In this document: in pieces, positions 12,875-25,700 of the stretch
Position numbering within the stretch: position 1 is the first letter of the stretch
Layout of the letters: each line of letters opens with the position of its first letter
Assembly (NCBI GenBank): GCA_947561585.1
Contig: CANNZV010000126.1
Location: 266,091 to 330,090, forward strand
DNA length: 64,000 nucleotides
From: Caprella mutica
Taxonomy: Eukaryota > Arthropoda > Malacostraca > Amphipoda > Caprellidae
Reading direction: 5' to 3'
Notes under the pieces: generated by a model
Told to the model about the DNA's origin: nothing
The model's input: only the letters and a program-made list of their open reading frames with translations
Databases searched by the model: none
Position numbers and translations under genes: made by a program

Positions 12875-13936
12875 TATGTTTTTGGTGAATTATTGTTGGA
12901 CATGTTTTTGGTGAATGCTTGACATTTTTTTGGTGAATTGTTGGACATGTTTTTGGTGAATTGTTGGACATGTTTTTGGTGAATTGTTGGACATGTTTTT
13001 GGTGAATTGTTGGACATGTTTTTGGTGAATGCTGGACATGTTTTTGGTGAATGCTGGACATGTTTTTGGTGAATTGTTGGACATGTTTTTGGTGAATTGT
13101 TGGACATGTTTTTGGTGAATTGTTGGACATGTTTTTGGTGAATTGTTGGACATGTTTTTGGTGAATTGTTGGACATTTTTTTGTTGAATTGTTGGACATG
13201 TTTTTGGTGAATGCTGGACATGTTTTTGATGAATTGTTGGACATGTTTTTGGTGAATGTTGGATATGTTTTTGGTGAATGTTGGACATGTTTTTGGTGAA
13301 TGTTGGACATGTTTTTGGTGAATGTTGGACATGTTTTTGGTGAATGTTGGACATGTTTTTGATGAATTGTTGGACATGTTTTTGATGAATTGTTGGACAT
13401 GTTTTTGATGAATTGTTGGACATGTTTTTGGTGAATGTTGGACATGTTTTTGGTGAATGTTGGACATGTTTTTGGTGAATGTTGGACATGTTTTTGGTGA
13501 ATGTTGGACATGTTTTTGGTGAATGTTGGACATGTTTTTGGTGAATGTTGGACATGTTTTTGGTGAATTGTTGGACATGTTTTTGGTGAATTGTTGGACA
13601 TGTTTTTGGTGAATGTTGGACATGTTTTTGGTGAATTGTTGGACATGTTTTTGGTGAATGTTGGACATGTTTCTGGTGAATGTTGGACATGTTTTTGGTG
13701 AATGTTGGACATGTTTTTGGTGAATTTTGGACATGTTTTTGGTGAATGTTGGACATGTTTTTGGTGAATGTTGAACATGTTTTTGGTGAATGTTGGACAT
13801 GTTTTCGGTGAATGTTGGACATGTTTTTGGTGAATGTTGGACATGTTTTTGGTGAATGTTGGACATGTTTTCGGTGAATTGTTGGACATGTTTTTGGTGA
13901 ATGTTGGACATGTTTTTGGTGAATGTTGGACATGTT
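12875..13936 (+). repeat. 22/23-bp minisatellite, second array
   Basis: The unit ACATGTTTTTGGTGAATGTT plus GG (or with an extra T) is the same as the last block of the array at 10,027. About 47 copies, both lengths intermixed. Confidence 0.95.
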
Positions 13937-14320
13937 CAATGGTTACTACAATAATCACTATTAACTATACTAGTGTACTTCTCATCAAAAATGACGAACA
14001 ATAAATAATTTTAATTTTTAAAATTATCCAGATTGAAAAAAAGTAGAATAGATTTTTGTTACCTGAATATTTATTATCCAGATTTTTCTGTTTTCTGGAT
14101 TTTTGTTATCCGGACCAATATTTTATGAAATTAAATCATATGTTGAATATTGGCATTTTTCTCACAGCCAACATACCAATCAACCATCCCAGCAAATACG
14201 CACTGTAGTGTATTTCCGTGTAGAGTGATATATAGTACCTATGTTTTTCGTTGTGTTTGTATAAATATATTAATGGTAACTCATTTTTAAAAGCATATCC
14301 ACATCAGTTCCCGGAAAGAA
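13937..14320. other. No feature seen
   Basis: AT-rich, with short inverted phrases around TATCCAGATTTT, no gene. Confidence 0.5.
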
Positions 14321-14629
14321 GCCTACTAGAAAGAAGCCCACAGGAAAAAAGCCCACAGGAAAAAAGCCCACATGTAAAATGCCCACATGTAAAAAGCCCA
14401 CATGTAAAAAGCCCACATGTAAAAAGCCCACATGTAAAATGCCCACATGTAAAATGCCCACATGTAAAAAGCCCACATGTAAAAAGCCCACATGTAAAAT
14501 GCCCACATGTAAAATGCCCACATGTAAAATGCCCACATGTAAAATGCCCACATGTAAAATGCCCACAGGGAAAATGCCCACAGGGAAAAATGCCCACAGG
14601 GAAAAATGCCCTCAAGGAAAAAAGCCCAG
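14321..14629 (+). repeat. 15-bp minisatellite, about 20 copies
   Basis: The unit is GCCCACATGTAAAAT, with AAAAG, CAGGG and CAGGA variants. All frames stay open because 15 is a multiple of three. Confidence 0.95.
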
Positions 14630-14677
14630 AACTTCCTAATTTTTAAAATACAGAAAACATGTTTTCTTAAATTTCTT

Positions 14678-14820
14678 AAATTTGGTGGACGCTCTGTCAT
14701 TATTCAGGAGCCATTTGATTAGATTTTGGGAGCGATTGGGTCAAAGGTCAAGGTCACAAAAAGTTCAAATGCGATTGAAGCAGCGGCGAAGGTATGTGCT
14801 CTTCGAGTGCCTGTTCTAGG
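14678..14820 (+). repeat. Dispersed repeat (TACCTTCGCA family), 5'-truncated copy
   Basis: It contains AAATTTGGTGGACG, TTTTGGGAGCGATTGGGTCA, AAGGTCAAGGTCA and the tail GCGGCGAAGGTATGTGCTCT. It follows the 15-bp minisatellite by about 50 bp. Confidence 0.75.
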
Positions 14821-14973
14821 TTTCACACATTTCTTATGTAAACTCTAATTAATTTAAAGGATTTAGGGACATTTAATGATATATAATAAATAACTTATTT
14901 CAAAGTGTTTTAAATAAGGGCATAAGTTAACGCAAATATTCCAAAATACAGTTGCTTTTAATTTAGTTTAGTA

Positions 14974-15375
14974 CAGGGTTTAACGTCAGCTTTCAGCCAT
15001 TTCGACTGTATCACCGACGTCAAAAATAAATATAAAAAATGGACTGGAAGAAGCTGTCAGAAAGGAAAGTAGCTCCATGAACAAAGTCACTTACCACCGT
15101 CGATGACAAAGCTAGTGGATACAAAATGAACTACACCGTGAATGCAGTCATTTAACAAGGAATGTGATGAAAAGGGACACAAGCACCAGTGGCTGCACTC
15201 ACGGATGGAAGAGGAAAATGAAGAGCATAAACCTAGTGCTATCCTCTAAAACTGGAAATAGCGTTAAACAATTATAAATATGGAGAATTTGATAACAGAT
15301 AATACATAATCCAAATTACAACAGTTCGGAACCAAAGGGACGCTACCCCCCTTCTCTTCCATCCACCTCAAAACA
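14974..15375 (-). repeat. 450-bp dispersed repeat (SINE-like), minus-strand copy
   Basis: Its complement matches the plus copies: GATGGAAGAGAAGG, AGAGGATAGCACTAGG, CATTTTCCTCTTCCATCCGT, GTCATCGACGGTGGTAAGTG and a GACGTTAAACCC 3' end. Confidence 0.75.
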
Positions 15376-16912
15376 ATTCAGGATAGCCCCCCCCTGGTGG
15401 CAACATATAATTGAAATGGTAATTTGAAATTCACGGATGATTTTCAAATTTATATAGGTACTATAAAATTTAATTTCAACAAGTATACAATTAATCTTAG
15501 CGATGAAGACTTTCAAAATGAGACAAAAGGTGCAAGACAGAGAAAACTAATTGAATATTCGTGCCTTTGTAAACTTATGCCCTTATTTAAAACACCTTAT
15601 GTTTTTCTGTTTTGTTTTTAAACTATGTAGTTGTGGGCTTTTTTCCTGTTGGCATCTTTCCGGTCACCATCCACATCAAATTGACATGTTAGTCATGTTC
15701 ACAGCAATGCATCTGACATATAGAATCTGCCAACTGTATTATATGTACTTATAGTTACATAATATTATTATCTATTACTTCTGCAAACCTGTGTTTGCAG
15801 AAGTAATAGATAGCACTCTGTAATAATAACAACTTTATATTGTTTTTTCTTTTATGACCGAAGATGTAGTACTGACCGATAATTCGTAACTTAGCCTATT
15901 TGTTCTAATTTCATGGACGTGTTAGAGAATTAGAACATCATATCCTAATGAATTGCAGCTTTGCAATGATCTCAGTGAGGTGAGAGACAAAGAGTTTAGT
16001 GAAAGTGATCAGAATAGCACAGTGAGAAAGCCTTGTGAAGGGGAGTGGTATTGTCTTCCTTTAAAGTAAAGTATCCTTCAGACCACCAAATGAAAAATGT
16101 GAAGAGTTGGTTAATGGTCTTTCATATCAAACTAATGGAAGATACTTTTGCCTTTATGAGCTTTCTGGTGAGAAACTCTTATTTGTTGGATTATCACACG
16201 ATGCAATGTTTTGGAAAAATCTATTCTCAAATCAATAAATATAGGCAGGCTTCTGTGTTGTGAATTTAAATGTTGCTCAAATTCTCAAATAATGATACTG
16301 ATTACATTGAAATGAAAAGGATAAAAAACTTCTAATTAGTACTGGTGTTACAGGCATGTATATTTATAGTAAACCTATTAGCGATATTTCAAATATTAAA
16401 TTTTGGTAACATCTAACTTATATGTCATGCACATCGTCCAATTTTACAACCTTGGTGCAGATTAATAAATAAATAGTGTGATATAAATACCCACCGTTTG
16501 TAATTGTACATACATATTTATAATAGTGCAATAAGATTAAGAATGACAATCACCAATACAGTGCAATAATATAATAGGTAGAGACCAAACTATTATATAA
16601 ATTAAACAGAATAGTGACTGGGTTCAGAATTCCACGCAGTCCAGATAATCCTACCAATGTCCCATCAAAAATTGAAATAAAATATTCCAAAGTTTGGTCC
16701 TCTCAATGAATCTGGTAGAAAAATGTTTACAATTTCATATAACGAAAATACTATAAGTGTATCACAAAGTTCGACTAGAACGTTTAAGTGAAACATTTCA
16801 AAGTGTTCATGTTGCAATGAGATGTTCACTTCTGCTCAATAAAAACTGGAAAAGTATTCTCGATAAATTTTTCTCAATTTATTCAATTGCAACTCCTTCT
16901 CGCCAGCTTTCA
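15376..16912. other. Gene-free stretch with hairpin and coding-like fragment
   Basis: A perfect 19-bp hairpin lies at 15,770-15,811. At 16,075-16,225 one frame reads PNEKCEELVNGLSYQTNGRY and continues to WKNLFSNQ before a stop. It looks protein-like but matches no family I know, and the upstream frame is shifted. A MITE fragment is listed separately. Confidence 0.3.
15843..15894. mobile_element. Fragment of the AGGGTAAGTTACG MITE family
   Basis: TTTTCTTTTATGACCGAAGA and GACCGATAATTCGTAACTTA match the right arm of the family. No left arm was found next to it. Confidence 0.55.
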
Positions 16913-16914
16913 AG

Positions 16915-17216
16915 CAATGGTACATTTTCTTCTTCATTTCCACCCAATGGTACATTTTCTTCTTCATTTCCACCGAATGGTGCATTTTCTTCTTCATTTC
17001 CACCGAATGGTACATTTTCTTCTTTATTTCCATCCACTGGTACATTTTCTTCTTCTTCATTTCCACCCAATGGTACATTTTCTTCTTCATTTCCACCGAA
17101 TGGTACATTTTCTTCTTCATTTCCACCCAATGGTACATTTTCTTCTTCTTCATTTCCACCCAATGGTACATTTTCTTCTTCATTTCCACCCAATGGTACA
17201 TTTTCTTTTCTTTCTT
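16915..17216 (+). repeat. 30-bp minisatellite, about 10 copies
   Basis: The unit is AATGGTACATTTTCTTCTTC plus ATTTCCACCC. The open frame around it (16,757-17,317, NGTFSSSFPP repeats) lacks an ATG at its start and has no homology I recognise, so it is not called as a gene. Confidence 0.9.
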
Positions 17217-17744
17217 CAAACCGTGTCTTGTGTTTCCCTTCACACAGCAATAATTCTTCTCAATCTCGCAAATGTCTAGGAGGATATAACCCAAGAGAAG
17301 TACGAGTGATGCAATAGAATGTTTGAAGGCTGTAAATCATACAGTAACTGAATGAACGAAAAGTTCAATGACATTTCAACAGTTTGTACATAGTACTAAA
17401 TAGACACATTATGTATTGACCTTAATTACTATATATATTAGTAACATATTATAGTATTCTAAGAATAGAAATATTCTCCACACTGTTTGTATTAGTCTTG
17501 AGCAAACCAAGTGTGTTCCAATAACTCTTTGGCGTCACCTTATATTGCTCAAACACCTTTAGTAATAAGGCCTGCACCCCCTCCACCATAATAATAATAG
17601 ATGATCTTTACACTACCTTATAGTGTGCCATTTTCTTTTGCCAATATTGTGCACATTTACGAACCGTGTTAGCATTTTATATTGAATAATTATTTTTATA
17701 GTAAACTTCGAAATGTCCAATCCTGCCGGTGCTCTATTTTGAAC

Positions 17745-17755
17745 ACTCTGTGGTG

Positions 17756-17798
<43 letters not shown>

Positions 17799-18240
17799 AA
17801 CATTTTACTTAGCCTTCCGAACTGCTGTAACTTGTATTTTGGATCGTCTTTTTTAATTTTTTACCATGTTTATCTTTTTTTAACGCTACTTGCAGTTTTA
17901 GAAGATAGCGCTAGAATTACGCTCTTCAACTACGAGGTCTTTGATTTTGTGGGGTTGGCTCGTTTGTTTGATTTACTATCACCTCTTCATTTTCCTCATC
18001 ACATTCCTTGGTAAGTGAGTGACTTCATTCACGGAGTAGCTTTTCTGCTTCCATGAGAATCGTCACCGACGATGGTAGGTGACTTTATTCATGGAACCAC
18101 TTTGCTTTCGGACTTCTTTTCTCAGTCCCTTCTATTTAATTCCCCTTTGACGTCAGCGATATGGCCTTTGGTTTCGAATATCTTGCATATAATATCTTTT
18201 CGACGCCTTTGGTGTGAGACTGACGTTAAACCCCTACTAA
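17745..18240 (+). repeat. 450-bp dispersed repeat (SINE-like), copy upstream of INPP4
   Basis: It starts GTGGTGAATGGAAGAGAGAG with an expanded GA and G run, then TTAACGCTACTTGCAGTTTT, CTTCAACTACGAGGTCT, GTCACCGACGATGG, GACGTCAGCGATATGGCCTT and GACGTTAAACCCC with a TTAATTAATTAA-type tail. Confidence 0.8.
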
Positions 18241-18371
18241 TTAATTAATTGCCTTATTCAATTTTTTATCCAATTTACTTCTCATCCTACAAATGGAGTC
18301 CTGAATATACCTAATGCATAGTCCGTGTCTCTTCTTCAGATCGGTGGTGGATAGGCAGTGCGGGCGGTGGA

Positions 18372-21300
18372 ATGCGCTACCATAAGCCAGGTCTGTCTGC
18401 TCTTGCCGAGCAGCCATCGCACCAGTTTGATAAAGAGGGTGTGCTGCTCCTGAAGGAGAAGCAGGACTCCTTCTTCAGGAGGTCTGAAGGTACCTACATG
18501 TGCTATCCACATTTTTTGGCTTTACATTTTTTCAATATCTACAGGGTGTCCCACAAAAAAGTGTACCCAACTTCAAATTAGTATATTTTAACAACTATTG
18601 AAGGTACAGTTTTCTATTAAGGATTATTTTGTTTGTTGGAATCTTTTCCTTTCACAGGTAAATTTTCATAAAGTTTTATTCATTGTTTTGAATGTTATAG
18701 CGATTTTATTGATGGGTGGTGAAAATAGCTTTGCGCGAACGGTGAGCAAACAAACAATGAAGTAATTTGAAGCATAACGAATACATTTATTGGACAACAA
18801 CCCTATTAATAAAATAGTTTTATTTCCAGGATTTAAAGCATTCAAATAACTATTCCTTTTATAAATTTTTGACAATATGGAGAAATGTGTTTAGGTACAA
18901 AAAGGAAGACACAAGTTTAAATTATAACAAGGGCCGTTTAGGCCCCCTTTACAAAATGAAAGTCAGAGTGATGATTTTAATTTCCACAGTGATAAAGTCG
19001 TCAAAGTTATAATTAGGATAGATATGTTGATGACTAAATTGCAAAATACTCTGATTAATTACTTATTCATTCAATAAAATACCCCTTCGTCCCTCATGAT
19101 AATATCTTACGCATAACAAACATGTCTTTGCAAGAACCAGTTGACAAAGTTTCTACGGCGTCAAAAATCTGTTTCTAAAAGTAAATGTCTGACTTTCATT
19201 TTTACGGGTGGCACAGTAGGTCTTGTTTAGTAATTCTATTGATTGAAGATTTTGAGATAATTAATCCATCTCTCTGAACAAAATCATTTCGTATTTTCCA
19301 AAAATGAGTTGCTGAACAAAATTGATTTTATTTTCATATCTTGTGACCTGATAGACCCTCGTGAAGATTAAAATGTGTGCCTTCGTTTTTGTAAGTGAAC
19401 ACATTTCTCCGGATCGCCAATATTTTATTAAAGGAATAGTTCTCAAATGCTGTTAAAATAGTGAAATAAATCTGTTTTATTGTGGGGTTGTTGTGTAATA
19501 GATATTTTTATGTTTGAACTTACCGCATTGTCCGTTTGCTGTCATTTCGCGCAAAGCCATTTTCACCACCCATTAATAAAATCGTTATAATGTTCACAAA
19601 AATGAATAAAATGTTATGAAAATTTAACTGGATGGAAGGTTTCAACAAGCAAATTATTTTTGAAAGAAACCTGTACCTTCAATAGTTGTCGAAATATACT
19701 AATTTAAAGTTGGGTACAATTTTTTCTGGGATACCCTAGCTAGCTGTATTTACAAGTGGATTTTTCCTAATGAAAATAATACTTGTTGTTCAATAACTTT
19801 AATTTTATTAACCGCATTATTAGCAGCGTTGTGTTAATCATTTTCCATTGTTTTTACAGTATCGTGTGAGCGGTGGTGCAGACTCAGAGGCAATTTGCTG
19901 TTCTACTTCAAGTCTCGAGATCATTGGGAAGAGGCTGCTGGGGTGCTGGTGCTGGAGAACTGCAGTCTGGGGGTAGAGGACACAGCTCCCTGCTCATTCA
20001 CCATTGGTGAGGATTAACTAGTCATACCTGAGGAGGAGACTTTCATTGCCTGTTATTACTCTATTCAATTTTAAGTTGAATTAGGTTAATTATAATGTGT
20101 TACATCTGTCTGTCTGTCAGCAAAATTACTCACAAACGTTTATACCAACAAACCTGAAAATTTACAATTTTTAACAAATTGGTGTCGAGTTTATCTTGTT
20201 AAAAGGATTTTTTTTTAATTCTAACTATTTTTTCGAATTCTTAACACTAGATTTAAAATGGGATAGATAGGAATTAATTTGACGTAGCTACTTTTTAGTC
20301 TATCCAACAGAATGAGCTGAAATTTTCTTGAAATTACCGGCCCATGGTCTTATAGAATGTTGTAGATTTGTTTTATGAAATTCGATAGGAATTTTGAATT
20401 ATTCATACTTTAAGTTATGGCTAATGGCTAGATAGGGACTTTATTATAATCGGAAAATGAAATACATAATAACATATGAAATAATTAAATATAAAATCGC
20501 ATTAATCGACTCGATTAAATATGTATCATATGTTAAAATACTAAATAGTCTACAAAAACAATAGCTTTAACTGTTTTTTTTTTAATTCGTAGTAGCTACT
20601 TTTCGAAAAAAGTCGAAAAATAGAGAATGAAAAATAAATTTCCACACTAGTTATCATTTTTCTCACGGAAGTAAAAGACATATTTTGCAAGGTGGAAAAT
20701 ATAGTAATTACTTTACTATTATTAACGGTGAGAAAATGACTAAATATTCGAAATAATCAAATAAATGATATGTGATTTTTTGATGGATATTCAATTTTCG
20801 AAATTCATTATTATTCCTATCTTATATTATATGTTATGATGTACACGACAGCATTCAACACAAATTGCCGACGTCAAGTATTGTGAACCCTTCTTGGTGA
20901 TAACGTAAGCTACCTATTTCAATTGATTAATTAAGATTTCATTCAATTCAATTTACTATTTGTGCACGTTTTTCATTTATTGCTTCAATATCTAATTATT
21001 TTATTTAATTGTTTGTTTTCTATCAGTTCATTAGCTACCTACAAAGCTATTTAAGTTGAAGATGAATAAAGAATGCACTTTACATTAATTTATTCATTAA
21101 TGATTATTATTTGACATTAGTTGTGAATTGCAATATTAATATAGTTTGAAAATTAATTTTAACAAATCAAAATAGTATTTTACCGAAACCAGAATAAACC
21201 TAAATACTAAATTAGGAATCCAGTTTCTAAAGTAATTAAATGACAATGGCTGCCAAAACCTATTTAATTGATTGGAACCTGTAACTCTTGTCAATTTATT

Positions 21301-22727
21301 ATATTGTTGACTATGTACTCAACTTTTATTTTCCATCCGATGACGCCTGATTGTTATCCCTTAAGTTTGATATTAATGTGATCTTTAACTCATCACTGGG
21401 TGGATTGATTACCTATTCACGAATTAGATAATCGGATGAAAAAGGAAGGAAAGGCGTCTGAACGGTTTGAAGTCAGGATACCTACAGTTCTAGAGTGTCT
21501 TAAGGAGTCTGTCGACCATACGAAGTGTTGATGTAATACAACATAACAAGTTGTATTATAACAACGTAGTGTTAGCAAAATTAACATTTTCACGTGACGA
21601 AAATGAGAAGATGCTATTGGTGTTTCTGCAGTCGGGACATAAAGAAAGTATAAAGAAAGTATCTATGTTTCGTTCTCTTCCGTCCACCTTTCTTTTCCAG
21701 ATAGTCTTTACTCTATTGATAGGTATTTCGATTGGCTCCTATGAAATAGGAATGCGAACTAGGAAGTTACCGATATATTTAAAAGGTTTCATTACAATCA
21801 CTAAATTGAATAGTTTAAACATTGCAACGAGAAAATGTAAGAAAAAATTCTTTACCTCATAATTATTTATTAATATATCTCACTGTCACTTGCATTAAAG
21901 CATATTACAACAATATAATGAATACAGTCTTGTAAAACTTTTCTGTGTGTTTACGTGTGTAAGAACATCAGTGTGTTTCTCCTGTTATCCACTAGTGTAT
22001 ACTTTAACTAATGCTCTAATAAATTAATAATGAATAGCTATCGATGGTGACAATATAACTCATTCAGATTTGTACTCTCTTTCACTCATCTGCCATATTA
22101 CTATTACTATTAGTTAAAACTCAAGATGCCTACCTAACCGACCTCTCTTTTGCTCAGAGTTCTGTTGCGGCAGTCAGCAAGTGTGTGAGGCCATTACAGA
22201 GACTGAGAGGAACATGTGGGTGGCTGCCATCAAGAGGAGTAGTCTGCAGTGCCTCAGGGAAAAGGTACAATAAACCTCTCACTAAATTCAAAAGAGTCAT
22301 AGCTACTCAATGGGAAATATAGTTATCAATATGTTACTTAAACTCAACCTTGAATGTTTTTGGTTTCAAGATTTCGAATTGAAAGGTTTCCGTTCATCAT
22401 CAGGACAAGAGGAGAGGACTAGTTATATAATTTGGTATTCATGATACCTGCAATGTATCATGAATACCAAATAAAATAGGTTAAATAGCTAGTCCTCTCT
22501 CTGTCCTGATGATGAATACAAATCTTTCTATTCGAAAGCTTGAAATAAAAAAAAACATTCAAGGTTGGGTTCTAATAACCTCTTGATAAACCTCTCACTG
22601 TACTACTATTTCTAATATATTTTTTACCTTCTTTCATTCATTTCTCTGTTCTTCCAGATGGAGTATCTACAAGAAGAGATATCCAAGAAGAGATCTAGCC
22701 TCAATGTCATCACTAATAAAGTAGCGG
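18372..22727 (+). CDS. INPP4: INPP4 exons 1-4: N-terminal PH domain module
   Basis: Exons 1-3 encode a compact fold with EGVLLLKEKQDSFFRR, then RWCRLRGNLLFYF, GVLVLENCSLGV and a terminal helix with the invariant Trp in MWVAAIKRSSLQCLREK. This is the normal order of PH strands 1-7 and the C-terminal helix, and it resembles the sesquipedalian/PHETA type of PH domain. Exon 4 adds a short charged helix (YLQEEISKKRS) linking to C2. Vertebrate INPP4A and INPP4B are usually described as starting at C2, so the PH domain is either an ancestral feature lost in vertebrates or a lineage gain. A role in phosphoinositide targeting is inferred. Confidence 0.85.
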
Positions 22728-25700
22728 GTAAGTGATAGTCATTCATTATTTAACTGTGTGATGTACAGTCAAAGAAAAGTGTGATGACTTTTTAGGTCAT
22801 TTTATTAATTTCTAAAAGAAACTGTATTAGCTAATTGTAATGTTTTGTAGATATTTTAAAATTGATCTGAGTACACTACGACAAATTTGTAAGATTTTGA
22901 AATAATAGGAAATAAAAAAGCTTCGATTGTGAAATTAGCATATCTTTTCCTATAAATATATAGATAGTAATCTTGTCTCCTAAATATTCCCCAGTCTCCT
23001 CCCCTTCCCTCCCCACCATGGAGGTGTCCCTGTCTTGTGACAATTTGCTGTGTGATGTCACTGGCTCAGCACCCTCTGCCTTCGTGGAGATGCAGCTCAT
23101 GACCCAAGCCTCACCAGTCTGGCGCTCAGTCCACTCCACTGAAGTCATAAAGGTAATTAGAGTTGTGGGAGTTGCTTCCAGTTACCTCCAATTAGCTACA
23201 GGATTGAAATTTAATGGAGATTAGTTAGTAAAATAATGTTTTATTTTCATCTTTAGATATTTCAAACTGTAATTAAATGTGTTCTGTGATAATAACTAAA
23301 ATTATCATAAATTATCAAAAAATGAATTAGTTCACTATATACTTGAAAGGTATAGAGGTGGTTATTTTAATCTAGCTATTCTCATTAGCTACATCGTTAT
23401 ATAATATACATCTCATTTTTACTTATTCTATTTTTTGTTATTTTCAACTGCCTATTGTTTGATGTGAATAATTCTTTATTTTCTCAAATGTTAGCTATTT
23501 TATCCGTTTATTTAATAGTTAACCACTAAAATAATGATTTTTATATACTAAAATAGCTCTCCATATTAACAATGTATTCATACCCACAGTGCAGCAGTAA
23601 CCCCTCGTACGTGTCCACGGTTGTGCTGAGGTCCTCCCCCACCTACCCCCTAGAGGATAGCGTCAGAGTGAAGCTAGTGGTGCGGAAGGTGTTAGAGTCA
23701 TTCAGCAACACATCCGTCATCATGGGGTTTGCATTGGTGAGACATCTTCATGATGAATAGATAGTCTGCCCTGTGATGCAATTTCAGCTAGGGTAGCTAT
23801 GTAACGAATTATCGGTCAGTGACGCATCTTCGGTCATATAAGAAAAAACTATACAGGGTGACCCACAAAAAAGTGTACCCAACTTAGAGTTAGAATTAAT
23901 ATAAATATCGTATTTATAATTAGTTAAAAAAGGAGTTGAAGTAAATTTGAAAAATAGATTTTTTCGTGTATCCATTCTACCACCGTCATTGCTTAAGATT
24001 GTACGTGTACCATATTTATATTAATTCAAACTTGGGTAGCTACACTTTTTTGTGGGTAGCCCTGTATAGTTAATAATTACTTATCGCCATTCTTGTTCAT
24101 TCTGGAGTGTTCCAGAGGTGCCAACTTATGAGATGTCCACCTCCATCGGCCGTTAACTTAAGCATTCAGTTCGCCATTTGCATTCGGCGCGTTAACATGT
24201 GTGTGTTTTTTCCTGCTCCCCTAGGCTTAAAGTCTAATTGTGCGTGCACAAGCCTAGATGTTCTCGTATACAGATAAGTGTTTTTATTATAGCTTTTCTT
24301 TTAGTTCTCTAGGATATACAATTTTAGCCACTTTTGCTCGTTATTATAAATTTTAAAAAATTACCTATCTTGCGTGTACTTGAAAACAGGCCTTGCTGAT
24401 AGTTTTTAAGTGAGCCAGTTAACTACTAACTAGTTATAGGTTGTATGCCTATAGTCTCTTTCCAATAATTTCACAGACAGGGGAATTTCGATAACCCCCT
24501 GCTGGACCGAAGACAAACCCTAGAAATTCGTGACTAGGGTAAATCTAGTTAGTTAGTTCGAAGCCGGTAATTCGAGACCGTGCTTACACTGCAAATATAC
24601 GCTATATCGTGTATAACTAACTCACTTAATATTTTCATCCCAAATTTACGGTGACTACTAACCAGTTAACTACTAACTAGCTATAGGCTTAGCTATGCCT
24701 ATAGAGTCTCTTTCCAAATTTCACATTGTGAAATTCTTCTCTAGTAAGAGAAAAATTATAGACAGGGGAATTTCGATAACCCCCTGCTAGGATTGATGAC
24801 TAAAACTCTAAGAATTCGTGACTAGAGTTACTAGTTAGAATAGATAAAGCCGGAAATTCGTGACCGTGCTTAAACTGGATATCTCAAAAATACGATAGGG
24901 TCACATAGGTAAATTGCGGCTCCCAAATTACATAGAAATGTTGCATTGATATCAAAAGAAGCGCGGTGAATAATATAATTTATTAATATTATTTTTTAAC
25001 GTGTGTTTTGAAACCATGATGTTTCTTTTGTTAGAGGCCGCAGTTAGTTAGCGTGCCGCAATTTACCTGCTTGACCCTATATCTAGTAACTATTCAACTC
25101 TCTTAAAATTTTCGTCACAAATTGGTGACTACCAGTTTACTACTAACTAGCTATAGGCTTAGCTATGCCTATAGAGTCTCTTTCCAAATTTCACTCAGTG
25201 AAATTCTTCTCTACTAAGAGAAATTATAGACAGGGGAATTTCGATAACCCCCTGCTAGGTTTGATGACTAAAACCCTAAGAATTCGTGACTAGGGTACTA
25301 GTTAGCTAGTTCAAGCCGGAAATTCGTGACCGTGCTTTACTGGATTGAACAAATATACACTATATATCGTATAATACTATAACTTTCTTGAACTTCCTTA
25401 TTATATTATATGGTAACTTTACATATGTGCAATAATACTCAAAATGAAAAATTTTAACGGGTACAAAGTGGCGTAAATTGTAAATAATACTTGTTTGTAA
25501 TCATTGCCTAGGGTCCCACAGGTAAATTGCGGTCCAATTGCAGTCTTTGCAAGAACTTTTCTAAACTTTTTGATTCGAATTTTTATTGAAATTTGTTCAG
25601 GTATCTGAAGTAGCGGAATTGCATTCTATATTTTATTATTGTTTGAAGCTATGATATTTCTGTGGTTAGAGGACACAGTTAGTTAGTGTACCGCAATTTA

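Noticed and set aside
12781..13958. Minus-strand frames of MSNIHQKHVQHSPKTCP repeats
   Set aside because: Same artefact from the 22/23-bp unit, all three frames alike.
14251..14646. Lys/Pro/Cys repeat frames around the 15-bp array
   Set aside because: All frames are open on both strands because of the unit length.
16757..17317. 186-codon frame with NGTFSSSFPP repeats
   Set aside because: It begins with GTG rather than ATG, both strands are open over the 30-bp units, and the flanking residues match nothing I know.
17760..17798. GA and G run as a functional GAGA site near the INPP4 start
   Set aside because: It is an expansion of the GAAGAGAAG stretch present at the same position in the other copies of the dispersed repeat.
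21551..21862. 103-codon frame in INPP4 intron 2
   Set aside because: It starts with TTG, lies in an intron between two in-phase exons, and has no recognisable domain.
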